DNA from: Flavobacteriales bacterium
GTDB lineage: Bacteria > Bacteroidota > Bacteroidia > CAIKAF01
Direction: 5' to 3'
NCBI GenBank assembly: GCA_022402535.1
Contig: JAKRSD010000022.1
Coordinates: 1-54,778 of the forward strand
Length of the DNA: 54,778 nucleotides
In this document: positions 32,013 to 40,993 of the stretch, piece by piece
Numbering within the stretch: position 1 is the stretch's first letter
Layout of the letters: every line of letters begins with the position of its first letter
The notes under the pieces: generated by a model
Told to the model about the DNA's origin: nothing
What the model saw: the letters and a program-made list of their open reading frames with translations, nothing else
Databases searched by the model: none
Program-made: the position numbers and the translations under genes

Positions 32013-33989
32013 TTAATTGAATAAACCCCAACTGATGCCCAGGCGGATGCTTCGATCCTGCATGGGATAGCGGGCAGTGGTGAAATACGAAGGTTTGGGA
32101 AAACCCTGATTCAGATGTCCTCCGTGTATAAATAATTTAAACCGTTTGATGCGGGCACTCACATACACATCCAGATAGGGGTAATTTCCAATGCGCGCAT
32201 TCTGAGCCTGCAAAAAATAACTGGCCAAGGCAGGATTATAACCGTAGCCTTCATAAGCCAATCCGTAAAAAATATCAAACCCGGCCTGCAGAAACAAGGC
32301 CTTTTTGAACAGGTAATTTTCATAGTAAAATGAACTGCGGATATGGAAAGGAGCTACCCGGAGCACATCGGAGTTCACGGTTTGAAAAAGGATATGATTT
32401 ACAAAATGAAAACGCTTTTTAGAAAAAGCCAGATCATAACGGGCAGAAGCCTGAAACAATACTACTTCCTGCGTAGCCTGCTGCGCAATGGCCAAGGAAT
32501 CGTAATATAGGGCATTGCCGATATTGAAAAACCGCCCGGAAATTTTTAGGTTTTGGGTTGGAAACAGCACATCGGCATATACGCCCAATGTGCGTGTTTT
32601 TTTAAAGGCATTATCCCAGATAAAATGATTGCTGAAGGTGCGCTGCCATAAATAACCGGGTTCTCTGAGCCGGAAGATGACGCCCGGTTCCAATGCCATA
32701 AACATGTGTTTCTTACGGTTATTGAATCCTGCAAAAATATGGGCTTTTATATACAGGTCGTTCTGGTTATACCCCAGAAAATTATATTCGGCAAATGCTT
32801 TTACATAACGCAGGGAATCGATGTAAAAATGTAGTTTAGAAAAAACGGAAACGTTATATCCCGTGTATTTTTCTCCGGCCTGCAACACATCAAACAGGGC
32901 TGCATTTACCCCGCCCGAAATTTTGTTGCTCAACCCTTTTTTTCTGTAAGGAAAAAAAGTGAATTCCAAATCCATATCGGTTTGGCGATGATACACCCGG
33001 TGAAAGGTGCCTGAGCTGTCGAAAAAGTAATTATTAAAAAATCCGTTTGCCGACGAATCAATAAACCGGGTACGGTCCGTAAAAATTCTGAAGGTATTGT
33101 CAATCTGGAAAAGCGGCAGTTTTACGGCGGGTTTTGCGGTGTCGGGTTGATAGGATTTTACCCCGAAACGGTAGAACTGTTTAATCCAGAGGGCATAGGT
33201 CTGATGCTGGTTTTCGGCCTCGGATAAATTGACGGGATACCCGAATTTTCGGTTGAGTTTGGAAACTACTTCGTTGCCGTCAATCAGGTTGGTAATTTCG
33301 CTTTCGCGGAAGTTCACATTATCGGTTAATCCGCCGTTTTCCTGCACGCGGGAATTATTGAAAATAAATTCCGCCGCCAGACCGTAGTTTTCTTTGGGTG
33401 CCTGATAAGAAAGAAATGCCCTGATATTGCTGTGCGATGCCCATTGCCGCTGATAAAATCCTACCGAGGTAATCCGATAAAAATCAATTCCTGCCTGCAC
33501 ATAGGGCGAAATGGGCTGCGTGTGCAGCACCCGCATGGTTTGTTCGCCGGTTCGGTTTTCTTTTTTCTGTCCGGCGGTGCCGAGGGTATAACCCAGCAGG
33601 GTATAGGCTCTTTTGGTACGGTAAAAGGGCTGCTCGCCTCCCCGGTAATGGTAATATCCCATTTGATTTCGCCCGGTTGAAAATCCGCGCAGGGTATCGG
33701 TTTCGTAAAATGCCGGCTGATAAGGACGACCGAGATTGTCGGTGAGCATCATGCCGAATTGGCGGGTGACGGGATTGTAATTGTGGAGTTCGTGTAGCGA
33801 AGTGTCTGTTTTTTCTTTTACAAATTCACCGTCTTCGCACAGTATTTTGGGATTGTAGTAATATACATTCATGGTATCGCGCAGTGCTTTCAGCGAATCT
33901 TTTCGCGAAGCAAAAACCTGTGCTTCTGCCACGGAGGCAAAACATAGACATAACAACACAAAACCGAATATACATCCAGACTTTCTCAT
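32013..33989 (-). CDS. Putative porin (Bacteroidota Porin_10-like)
   Basis: Outer-membrane protein of 658 residues. A signal peptide (about 1-23, ending AEAQ) is followed by a conserved periplasmic segment (SLHELHNYNPVTRQFGMMLTD, about 60-95), then a large beta-barrel of amphipathic strands rich in aromatic residues to the C-terminal ISWGLFN, which ends in an aromatic/Asn as barrels do. The layout and the HNYNP..R..GM block recall the Bacteroidota putative-porin family; its substrate is not known. Divergent from rdgB, with 167 bases between starts. It is probably the first gene of a two-gene unit with the SMR exporter. Confidence 0.78.
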   Translation of the reverse strand: MRKSGCIFGFVLLCLCFASVAEAQVFASRKDSLKALRDTMNVYYYNPKILCEDGEFVKEKTDTSLHELHNYNPVTRQFGMMLTDNLGRPYQPAFYETDTLRGFSTGRNQMGYYHYRGGEQPFYRTKRAYTLLGYTLGTAGQKKENRTGEQTMRVLHTQPISPYVQAGIDFYRITSVGFYQRQWASHSNIRAFLSYQAPKENYGLAAEFIFNNSRVQENGGLTDNVNFRESEITNLIDGNEVVSKLNRKFGYPVNLSEAENQHQTYALWIKQFYRFGVKSYQPDTAKPAVKLPLFQIDNTFRIFTDRTRFIDSSANGFFNNYFFDSSGTFHRVYHRQTDMDLEFTFFPYRKKGLSNKISGGVNAALFDVLQAGEKYTGYNVSVFSKLHFYIDSLRYVKAFAEYNFLGYNQNDLYIKAHIFAGFNNRKKHMFMALEPGVIFRLREPGYLWQRTFSNHFIWDNAFKKTRTLGVYADVLFPTQNLKISGRFFNIGNALYYDSLAIAQQATQEVVLFQASARYDLAFSKKRFHFVNHILFQTVNSDVLRVAPFHIRSSFYYENYLFKKALFLQAGFDIFYGLAYEGYGYNPALASYFLQAQNARIGNYPYLDVYVSARIKRFKLFIHGGHLNQGFPKPSYFTTARYPMQDRSIRLGISWGLFN

Positions 33990-34156
33990 GAACCGTGCGG
34001 CAAAGGTAATGAACGGTTTCGGCTTGGGATAATTGTGGCTAAACTATTCCGAATGGTTGCATTCTTCCTGAAATCGTGCTATGTAAGGACTTATTAAAAA
34101 CCGATTTTAGCCGGTTAACCGATATAATTTCCAACTTTGGGGCAAACAAACAGGGT

Positions 34157-34732
34157 ATGAAAATTTGCTTCGCTTCCAACAATGCTAAAAAACTGGAAGA
34201 AATCAGTTATAAATTACAGAATACGGGTATAGAAATTATTTCTCTGGCCGAGGCGGGAATCACGGAAGATATTCCGGAAACGGGCGATACCCTGCAGGCC
34301 AATGCCTTACAGAAAGCACATTATGTGTTTGATAAAACGGGATTGTTCTGTTTTGCCGATGATACGGGACTTTTGGTGAATGCCCTGAACGGCGCTCCCG
34401 GGGTGTATTCGGCCCGTTATGCGGGAGAACAGAGGAGTGCGGAGGATAACATGAATAAACTGCTTCTCGAATTACACGGTTCTACCGACAGAAGTGCCTG
34501 CTTTCAAACCGTGATTGCGCTTATTCATCCTACGGGAGAGTATCTTTTTGAAGGGGAAATACAGGGGACCATCAGCGAAGAAAAACGGGGCGAAAAAGGA
34601 TTTGGATACGACCCTGTTTTTGTGCCGGAAGGATACACCCAAACGTTTGCCGAAATGCCTGCCGAAGTAAAGAATACCATCAGCCACCGGGCTTTAGCCG
34701 TGGATAAACTGATCGCGTTTCTGAGCCACTGA
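34157..34732 (+). CDS. rdgB: Non-canonical purine NTP pyrophosphatase (Ham1/RdgB)
   Basis: House-cleaning enzyme that hydrolyses ITP, dITP and XTP to monophosphates, keeping deaminated purines out of DNA. The start is ATG 34157, giving MKICFASNNAKKLEEI directly at the conserved SNNxxK motif; the upstream in-frame start at 34076 adds 27 unconserved residues. Other motifs: FADDTGLLVNALNGAPGVYSARYAG (catalytic Asp in DDTGL), GFGYDPVFVPEGYTQTFAEM and KNTISHRALAVDKL (ISHR substrate-binding). The 191 residues are standard. It converges with the DPP-IV-like gene, four bases away. Confidence 0.96.
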   Translation: MKICFASNNAKKLEEISYKLQNTGIEIISLAEAGITEDIPETGDTLQANALQKAHYVFDKTGLFCFADDTGLLVNALNGAPGVYSARYAGEQRSAEDNMNKLLLELHGSTDRSACFQTVIALIHPTGEYLFEGEIQGTISEEKRGEKGFGYDPVFVPEGYTQTFAEMPAEVKNTISHRALAVDKLIAFLSH

Positions 34733-34735
34733 TTT

Positions 34736-36904
34736 TTACTTCAGATGTAAATTAAAGTAATCCGTTATTTTTTCTTTCAGGTGGATGCGGTCCTTCCCGC
34801 GTACATTATGCTCATGGTCGGGATACACAAAGAAATCCACCTGTTTTCCGTCTTTTATACAGGCGTTGATAAATTCGAGGGAGTGTTGCATCACCACCAC
34901 ATTATCCTGCGCTCCGTGAATAATCAACAGGCGCGAATTGAGGTTTTTGCATTTGTCGGGTAATGCGGTAAGGGCATATCCTTCGGGATTTTCTTCGGGC
35001 GTATCCATGTAGCGTTCGCCGTACATGATTTCGTAAAATTTCCAATCCATAACAGGACCTCCGGCTACCCCTGCTTTAAACACACCGGGATAGGAAGTGA
35101 GCAGGGTAGTGGTCATAAATCCGCCGAAACTCCAGCCATAAACGCCCATACGGTCTGCATCCACAAAAGGAAGCGATTTTAAATATTCCACGCCTTTCAT
35201 CTGGTCTTTGATTTCTTCCTGACCCAAACGGCGGTGAATTACATTTTCGAATTCAAAACCCCGGTTGGCCGATCCGCGATTATCCAACGTGAACATCACA
35301 TACCCTTCCTGGGCCATGTAATAATCCCACAAGGACGCACCGCCCAGCCACGAATCGCTCACCAATTGCGCATGCGGCCCTCCATACACATACACAATCA
35401 CCGGATATTTTTTCGACGGATCAAAATTGAGTGGTTTGATTATTCTGCCGTTGAGCGGGGTTTTACCATCAGCCGCCGTAATGGTAACAAATTCCGCTTT
35501 GGGAAGGGCAATGTCTTTGTATGGATTTTCTGATTCTTTGATAATGCGTTTTGTGCCATTTTTGGTTTGAATCAAACTGCTGATATTGGGCGTATTTAAC
35601 GAAGAGTACTGGGTAAACAGATAATTACCGTTGGCAGACAATACAGCGGAATGTTTTCCTTTTTCGGGAGTGAGTACGTTGCTTTTTCCGTTTTTCAGAT
35701 TTATCCGAAATACTTTTTCTGACATGCCGAAGTCATCGGATGTACTGTAATACAAAAACTGTTCTTTGGCATCGGTACCTAAAATGTTCAGCACCGGATT
35801 TTTTTCGCGGGTAAGTTGCATCAGCAATTTTCCGGAAGTGTTATAGAGATAGAGATTGTTGTATCCGTCGCGTTCGCTCTGCCAGATAAAAACATCGGGT
35901 GTGTTTTTGAGAAAATACAGAGGATTTTCGGGTTCTACCCATTTGTCGTGTTTTTCTTCGAACAGCGTGTTAATGAAATCTCCTGTTTCGGCTGAATAAC
36001 GGTTCAGTTTTAAGTGATTTTGTCCGCGGTTTAAAATTCCCACAAACACATATTTTTCTAAAGGATCCCAGCTTACGGCCGTCAGGTATTGATCTGCCGG
36101 CTCGCCGGTTTTCAGAAAAAGAGTTTTGCCCGTGGCAGGCGTATAAATACCCAGCGTTACCTGTTCGCTCGTCATGCCCGCCATCGGATATTTTATCGGA
36201 GTGGCTTCCGCTATGCGTTGAGCCGAATTCACCAGCGGATAATCGGTTACCATTGTTTCATCTTTTCTGTACCAGGCCACATGATTTCCTTTCGGCGAAA
36301 TGAAAATCCCTTCGTGGATGCCAAATTCCTGACGGTGCACATAATCACTGCCGTTTACAATTCCCGTGTTTTTATCTGATGTAATGGGCAACTCTTTTTT
36401 TCCGGCCATCATCAAAAACAGGTTATTTTCACGGGTGTAAGCGGCTGTTTTTCCGTCGGATGAAATGTGCAGATTGGCCGTCTGACTGCCCGGAGCCATA
36501 ATTTCTGAAATTACACCGCCTTCTTTACGTAAATCCACCCGATATATATTTTCGCTTCCGAAACGGAAACTGTAGGAAGTTTCCCAAACCAAATCATAAG
36601 GAAAGGAATTCCGTTTTTTGGCGCCGATTTCTTCCAGCAGAAAATTCAGCTTTTTTAATTCCATGATTTCCTGAATTTTTCCGTCGGCACCGGAAATTCT
36701 CTTGAGTGCGGTAAAATTTTCCACAAATGAAAAATCGTCCGTTTCGGGAATGGCTTTCACAAAATCAAAAGACTCCGGTTTGAATTGCCGGTACTGTCCT
36801 AAAACCGACTCACTCAGGGTTATTTTTTTCTGTTGTGCATAGGCCGAATGAAACCATCCGAGAGTAATAAACCCTACCAGTATGTATATTTTTCTGCTCA
36901 TCAT
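34736..36904 (-). CDS. Dipeptidyl peptidase IV-like serine peptidase (S9B)
   Basis: Exported serine peptidase of 722 residues. The start is put at ATG 36904 (or the adjacent ATG at 36901), which gives a signal peptide ending AYAQQ; the longer frame from 36997 is unconvincing. An N-terminal eight-bladed propeller (about 50-470) is followed by an alpha/beta hydrolase with an intact triad: Ser in GVYGWSFGGFM, Asp in HGAQDNVVVMQH and His in YPDHEHNVRG. In Bacteroidota such enzymes release X-Pro dipeptides from peptides in the periplasm for nutrition. The intact triad contrasts with the oligopeptidase-like gene at 8.2-10.4 kb. It is divergent from the T9SS type-B protein. Confidence 0.92.
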   Translation of the reverse strand: MMSRKIYILVGFITLGWFHSAYAQQKKITLSESVLGQYRQFKPESFDFVKAIPETDDFSFVENFTALKRISGADGKIQEIMELKKLNFLLEEIGAKKRNSFPYDLVWETSYSFRFGSENIYRVDLRKEGGVISEIMAPGSQTANLHISSDGKTAAYTRENNLFLMMAGKKELPITSDKNTGIVNGSDYVHRQEFGIHEGIFISPKGNHVAWYRKDETMVTDYPLVNSAQRIAEATPIKYPMAGMTSEQVTLGIYTPATGKTLFLKTGEPADQYLTAVSWDPLEKYVFVGILNRGQNHLKLNRYSAETGDFINTLFEEKHDKWVEPENPLYFLKNTPDVFIWQSERDGYNNLYLYNTSGKLLMQLTREKNPVLNILGTDAKEQFLYYSTSDDFGMSEKVFRINLKNGKSNVLTPEKGKHSAVLSANGNYLFTQYSSLNTPNISSLIQTKNGTKRIIKESENPYKDIALPKAEFVTITAADGKTPLNGRIIKPLNFDPSKKYPVIVYVYGGPHAQLVSDSWLGGASLWDYYMAQEGYVMFTLDNRGSANRGFEFENVIHRRLGQEEIKDQMKGVEYLKSLPFVDADRMGVYGWSFGGFMTTTLLTSYPGVFKAGVAGGPVMDWKFYEIMYGERYMDTPEENPEGYALTALPDKCKNLNSRLLIIHGAQDNVVVMQHSLEFINACIKDGKQVDFFVYPDHEHNVRGKDRIHLKEKITDYFNLHLK

Positions 36905-37014
36905 GTTGTGCTTTGCTATGCAAATCAACATTAAATTTTCATGTATGGAAACGGTTTTAGATGAGTAGCCCAAAATTGGGGAAGGAATACAGGGCAATCC
37001 TTAACAATTATTAA

Positions 37015-37022
37015 TACATTTG
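37015..37022 (+). promoter_or_regulatory. -7 promoter box of the T9SS type-B protein
   Basis: TACATTTG, an exact TAnnTTTG match, 23 bases before the ATG at 37046. No -33 TTG at standard spacing. Confidence 0.55.
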
Positions 37023-37045
37023 TATATTCAGCAGAACGTAAAAAC

Positions 37046-39601
37046 ATGAATTTTAAATACATCCGGTTATTGATAGGGTTGATTATGTTGCCGGTGATTA
37101 ATCTGCCGGCTCAGACCACCGTGTTTTACGATAACTGTAACTCGATGGCCAATTGGACTAATGTGGGTAAAATTTATCCCGCAAATCTTCCGGGTTACGA
37201 TTGGATGTCGGTTGCGCCCACTTTACCGCCCAACGACAATACAGGGGGCGGAAATTGTCTGTATGTAAACGGAAACGCCAACTATGTAACGGCCGGTGCC
37301 GGCAACTATATCTTGTACCAAATTGTTTCCAACCCCATTGATTTAACGGGATGGAACAATACCCGCCTCGAATTTTATATGCAGATGCGCTCCGAAACCG
37401 GAAACTGGGACGGCGGATTTATTGACTGGAGCCACGATGGGGTGAATTGGACCCAACTCAATGCCGAACTTTGCGTGCCTTATGATGGCAATATGAGCCA
37501 AAATCAGTCGTCTACACCGTTTTACCCCTATCTAAAGCCCGCCTGGTTTAATTACAGAACCACCTGGACACGCGTATTAGCCAATATTTCTGCTTTGGAT
37601 AATGTGTCTCAGTTTTATCTGCGTTTTACTTTTCATTCTGATGAAGAAGCCATGGAACGCGGCTGGGCTATTGACGATATTCGCATCGTGAGTGTGGCCA
37701 TGATTCAACTTCAGGGGAATAATCTTGTGATTCCCGGGAATAATACCCCTATAACGACCAACAACACCGACTTCGGCGGATGTGCAATCGGGCAGTTTAT
37801 CGACAAAGAATTTTTTATTCATAACACGGGAGAATCACCGCTTACGCTTACAGGGAATCCGCTTGTACAGGTAACGGGAACAGGATTTTCAGTATTGACT
37901 CAGCCCGCTGTAAACATCATTCCTCCCGGTCAGTCGGTACCTTTCACCATCCGTTTTCAACCCGGAGCTTTAGGAAATTTCAACGGCACGGTAAGTATTC
38001 CGCATTCCGATATTTATTCGGCCTGTACGGTAGTGAATCCGTTTGTGTATAACATCAAAGCCTCATCGCTTAATACCCCTCCCTTGATTTCGGGTTTACA
38101 AAATATAACGATCTGCCCGGGAGCGGGTCCGGTTTCCATTCCGTTTATGGTCAGCGACAATGAGCAGCCCACCACTTCCGTTACGGTGTCGGGTGTTTCC
38201 TCCAATCAGGCAATGATTCCTGACGGGAACATCAGTTTTACGGGAACCGGCGATAACCGCGAATTGATATTTACATCCCTGCCCGGCCAAACCGGAGAGG
38301 TTATCATTACCCTTACGGCCAATGACGGTCAGGCGTTTGCCAATACATCTACGGCTACCGTTACCATCACGTTGGAAGATACGGAAGCGCCTTTGGCTTT
38401 GTGTCAAAATGCAATTGTACAGCTCAATCCGCAGGGTATAGGAACCATTACCACGGCTCAGTTGGATAATGGCTCAACGGATAATTGCCTATTAGGAACT
38501 TTTTCGATTTCGCAAACCCAATTCAATTGCGCCGATGTGGGCATTCAGATGGTTACACTCACTGTTACAGATGCCGTAGGCAATACATCCACTTGTGAAT
38601 CTGAAATTACGGTGTTACCGCCCCCGGTGCAACTTAGTTTATCAGCCGTTCAATATGCGGGCGGATTTGAAATCAGTTGTCCCGGAGCTTCGGACGGAAC
38701 AGTGACTGCACTTCCTTCGGAAGGATGTGCACCTTACTCGTACGAATGGATAGAGATCCCCGGTTTTACGGGAGAAACGGCTTCACAGCTGCCTGCCGGA
38801 AATTATACCGTAATGCTTACCGATGCAGCCGGACAGACCGTTCAACAGCAGATTACGTTGGAAGAACCCACGGCATTGCAGAATTTTTCCACTTCTCAGG
38901 ATGTTACCTGTTTCGGAAAGGCCGATGGACGGGTGAATTTAGCCGTGCAGGGGGGAGTTCCGCCTTATGCATTCAGCGCCGGTCCCCAAATTTCGGGATT
39001 ACCCCAAGGCAACTACACCTACTCGGCAACCGATGCCAACGGATGTTTACTTTCTATGGATTTTACGATCGTGCAGCCTCAGGAAATTGTGTTGAATGTA
39101 TTGCCTTTGGTTTCGGTGCAATGCGGAGAACAGATTCCGCTGATGGCCGAAGCCTTTAACGGTACGGGAGCTTACAGCTATTATTGGAACGGTCCGGGTG
39201 TGGATTGTCCTACCTGCGCCACTACCTATGCCATAGCCTCCCAAACCGTGATTTACGAAGCTACCGTTACGGATGAAAACGGATGCTCCAAAACCGGGCA
39301 GACCCGAGCCGAAGTTTCCTGCAATTTATATATACCCAATGCATTTACACCCGGAAACGGGGATATGCTGAACCCGGTTTTCCGGGTTTATTCGGGAGAT
39401 TTGGAACGGTTTTCTTTTGCCATTTTCGACCGCTGGGGGCAACGTATATATGCTTCTTCAAACCCCACCGAAGGTTGGGATGGACGTATCAAAAATAAAC
39501 AGGCAGCTCAGGGCATTTATGTCTATCGGTTGTTATATAAATTTCCCGGTGGAAAAGAAACCCAGGTGATGGGTTCGTTTGCATTGCTCACGGGTGATTG
39601 A
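37046..39601 (+). CDS. Large T9SS surface protein with type-B (gliding-associated) sorting domain
   Basis: Secreted, probably surface-exposed protein of 851 residues. After the signal peptide (about 1-22, ending LPAQ) comes a MAM/jelly-roll-like domain (about 25-215; RGWAIDDIRIV at its end). An Hydin/choice-of-anchor-D-like domain follows (about 240-335; FFIHNTGESPLTLTGNP), then Ig/HYR-like domains (about 345-530). Two SprB-type repeats come next (about 545-675; CPGASDGTVTALPSEGCAPY and CFGKADGRVNLAVQGGVPPY, each ending in LPxGNYT). The C-terminus is the gliding-motility-associated sorting domain (YIPNAFTPGNGDMLNPVF, FDRWGQRIYASS, GWDGRIKNKQAAQGIYVYRL). The type-B signal and SprB repeats suggest an adhesin, possibly for gliding; the window contains no other gliding genes. 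Confidence 0.9.
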   Translation: MNFKYIRLLIGLIMLPVINLPAQTTVFYDNCNSMANWTNVGKIYPANLPGYDWMSVAPTLPPNDNTGGGNCLYVNGNANYVTAGAGNYILYQIVSNPIDLTGWNNTRLEFYMQMRSETGNWDGGFIDWSHDGVNWTQLNAELCVPYDGNMSQNQSSTPFYPYLKPAWFNYRTTWTRVLANISALDNVSQFYLRFTFHSDEEAMERGWAIDDIRIVSVAMIQLQGNNLVIPGNNTPITTNNTDFGGCAIGQFIDKEFFIHNTGESPLTLTGNPLVQVTGTGFSVLTQPAVNIIPPGQSVPFTIRFQPGALGNFNGTVSIPHSDIYSACTVVNPFVYNIKASSLNTPPLISGLQNITICPGAGPVSIPFMVSDNEQPTTSVTVSGVSSNQAMIPDGNISFTGTGDNRELIFTSLPGQTGEVIITLTANDGQAFANTSTATVTITLEDTEAPLALCQNAIVQLNPQGIGTITTAQLDNGSTDNCLLGTFSISQTQFNCADVGIQMVTLTVTDAVGNTSTCESEITVLPPPVQLSLSAVQYAGGFEISCPGASDGTVTALPSEGCAPYSYEWIEIPGFTGETASQLPAGNYTVMLTDAAGQTVQQQITLEEPTALQNFSTSQDVTCFGKADGRVNLAVQGGVPPYAFSAGPQISGLPQGNYTYSATDANGCLLSMDFTIVQPQEIVLNVLPLVSVQCGEQIPLMAEAFNGTGAYSYYWNGPGVDCPTCATTYAIASQTVIYEATVTDENGCSKTGQTRAEVSCNLYIPNAFTPGNGDMLNPVFRVYSGDLERFSFAIFDRWGQRIYASSNPTEGWDGRIKNKQAAQGIYVYRLLYKFPGGKETQVMGSFALLTGD

Positions 39602-39620
39602 TAGAAGAGTTACCCATTCC

Positions 39621-39722
39621 TTAATATTTTTCCCAAGGATTTCCCTTAGCCAATTCATCCACCAGTTTATCCAGATAGCGCCCCTTCTTTGTCAGCGGAT
39701 TTTCAATATAATCAAAAAACAC
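39621..39722 (-). CDS. Possible 33-residue ORF downstream of the OppC-like gene
   Basis: A GTG-started frame encoding FFDYIENPLTKKGRYLDKLV and then DELAKGNPWEKY, ending at the TAA at 39621-39623. The peptide is protein-like (balanced charge, helix-forming, no low complexity) and its frame stays open upstream into the permease C-terminus. It could be a real short gene, the tail of a degraded gene, or chance. No family was recognised. Confidence 0.3.
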   Translation of the reverse strand: MFFDYIENPLTKKGRYLDKLVDELAKGNPWEKY

Positions 39723-39730
39723 ATTTAAAA

Positions 39731-40990
39731 TTATCGAAAATACTCGATAAAACGTCGCTTTTGCCTATTGTCAGATTGTGCGTATTCACCCAGTCGGTGA
39801 AAGCAGGAAATGGTTATGAAAATCATGAGTCCCGGCAGAACGGTTACCCACCACGCGTCGGGGTTTGAACGTCCCTGAGCCAACAGTTTTCCCCAGGTGA
39901 AAATTTCGGGAGGAATTCCGATGCCTAAAAAAGAGAGCGTAGATTCGGCCAATATGGCCCCTGCAATACCAAAGGCAATCAGTGAAGGAACAGGGCCGAG
40001 GCTGTTGGGAAGGGCATGAACAAAAAATAACCGGAAATTAGAAATCCCAAAGGTTTCGGCGGCAGTCATATAATCCATACTGCGTACATGCAGCATTTCG
40101 GCCCGGGTAAAACGTGCCACCGCAGGCCACGATGTAAGCCCGATAATTAAAGTAGGCAACCAGAGAGAAGGTTTCGCCAAGGCCGCAAACGCCAAAATCA
40201 GAATCAGCTTGGGAATAACGGTCATGGTCTCTATCAACCGGCTGATGATAAAATCAACCCCCACAGCTATTTTTTTCTTTGGCGGAATTCGATTTATCCA
40301 TTTTCCGGTGAAATGAAAAAAGATCAGCAGACCGCTTATGGAGATAAGCATGAAAAACAAAGGTTTCAGAAAGGCAATACCTCCCGCCTGCATTCCTTCT
40401 GAGAGGGAATGTACATGTATCTGAACACCATAAAACCAGAGCGCAAAAATACCCACTCCCGTCCATAGGAGAGAAGGAAGATTTTTTTTGTAGCGGCTGT
40501 CGCCCCAGAAACCCGCTAAAGCGCCGAGTAAAATACCTAAGAGCGAAGCGAGGCCCATGGAAAATACCCCGATAAAAAAAGAATATCCCGTTCCGTGAAT
40601 CAGAATGGCAGCTACATCGTGCCCCAGTCCGTCGGTGCCCAAATAATGCGGTGATCCGGCAGGTACATCGTTGCGAAGGGCGTGCGGTTTCTGAAAACGG
40701 TCGTTGAGTCTGTCGGTTTCGGATGAAGTGTAGCGCACCGGAGGCCATACAGCTTTATCAGCCTGTTGCCAGTGTTCGGTCTGATTCAGTTCGGCTTTGG
40801 GAGAGAGGATACCCCAATCGGTTCCGATTTTTTCCAATACCGGAAAACGGGTTTTTCCTTCCAAAACAGCGTATAGGGGAATATTATTGGCCAGAAAACT
40901 CCGGAACAGCGCCACAAAAAGCAAAACGATAAGCACCGCCATTGCCGGAATCATTCGTTTTTTTTGTGCTATGTTGTGGAATCTCTTCAT
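39731..40990 (-). CDS. Oligopeptide/dipeptide ABC transporter permease (OppC/DppC-like)
   Basis: Second inner-membrane subunit of a binding-protein-dependent peptide importer, 419 residues, longer than the usual 300. The N-terminal OppC helix (MIPAMAVLIVLLFVALFRSF) is followed by a periplasmic segment and the family landmark HYLGTDGLGHDVAAILIHGT at about residue 115. Two additional hydrophobic helices (about 175-225) are inserted before the core. The EAA loop that contacts the ATPase is visible (MTAAETFGISNFRLFFVHAL) with the GxLLAQGRSNPDAWW block near the end. It starts three bases after OppB ends and closes the operon apart from a possible 33-residue ORF. No ATP-binding subunit is encoded in the window. 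Confidence 0.9.
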   Translation of the reverse strand: MKRFHNIAQKKRMIPAMAVLIVLLFVALFRSFLANNIPLYAVLEGKTRFPVLEKIGTDWGILSPKAELNQTEHWQQADKAVWPPVRYTSSETDRLNDRFQKPHALRNDVPAGSPHYLGTDGLGHDVAAILIHGTGYSFFIGVFSMGLASLLGILLGALAGFWGDSRYKKNLPSLLWTGVGIFALWFYGVQIHVHSLSEGMQAGGIAFLKPLFFMLISISGLLIFFHFTGKWINRIPPKKKIAVGVDFIISRLIETMTVIPKLILILAFAALAKPSLWLPTLIIGLTSWPAVARFTRAEMLHVRSMDYMTAAETFGISNFRLFFVHALPNSLGPVPSLIAFGIAGAILAESTLSFLGIGIPPEIFTWGKLLAQGRSNPDAWWVTVLPGLMIFITISCFHRLGEYAQSDNRQKRRFIEYFR

Positions 40991-40993
40991 GGT

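Noticed and set aside
31683-32013. Guanidine riboswitch upstream of the SMR exporter
   Set aside because: The gene starts three bases after the porin gene, leaving no leader for a riboswitch; none was recognised upstream of the porin either.
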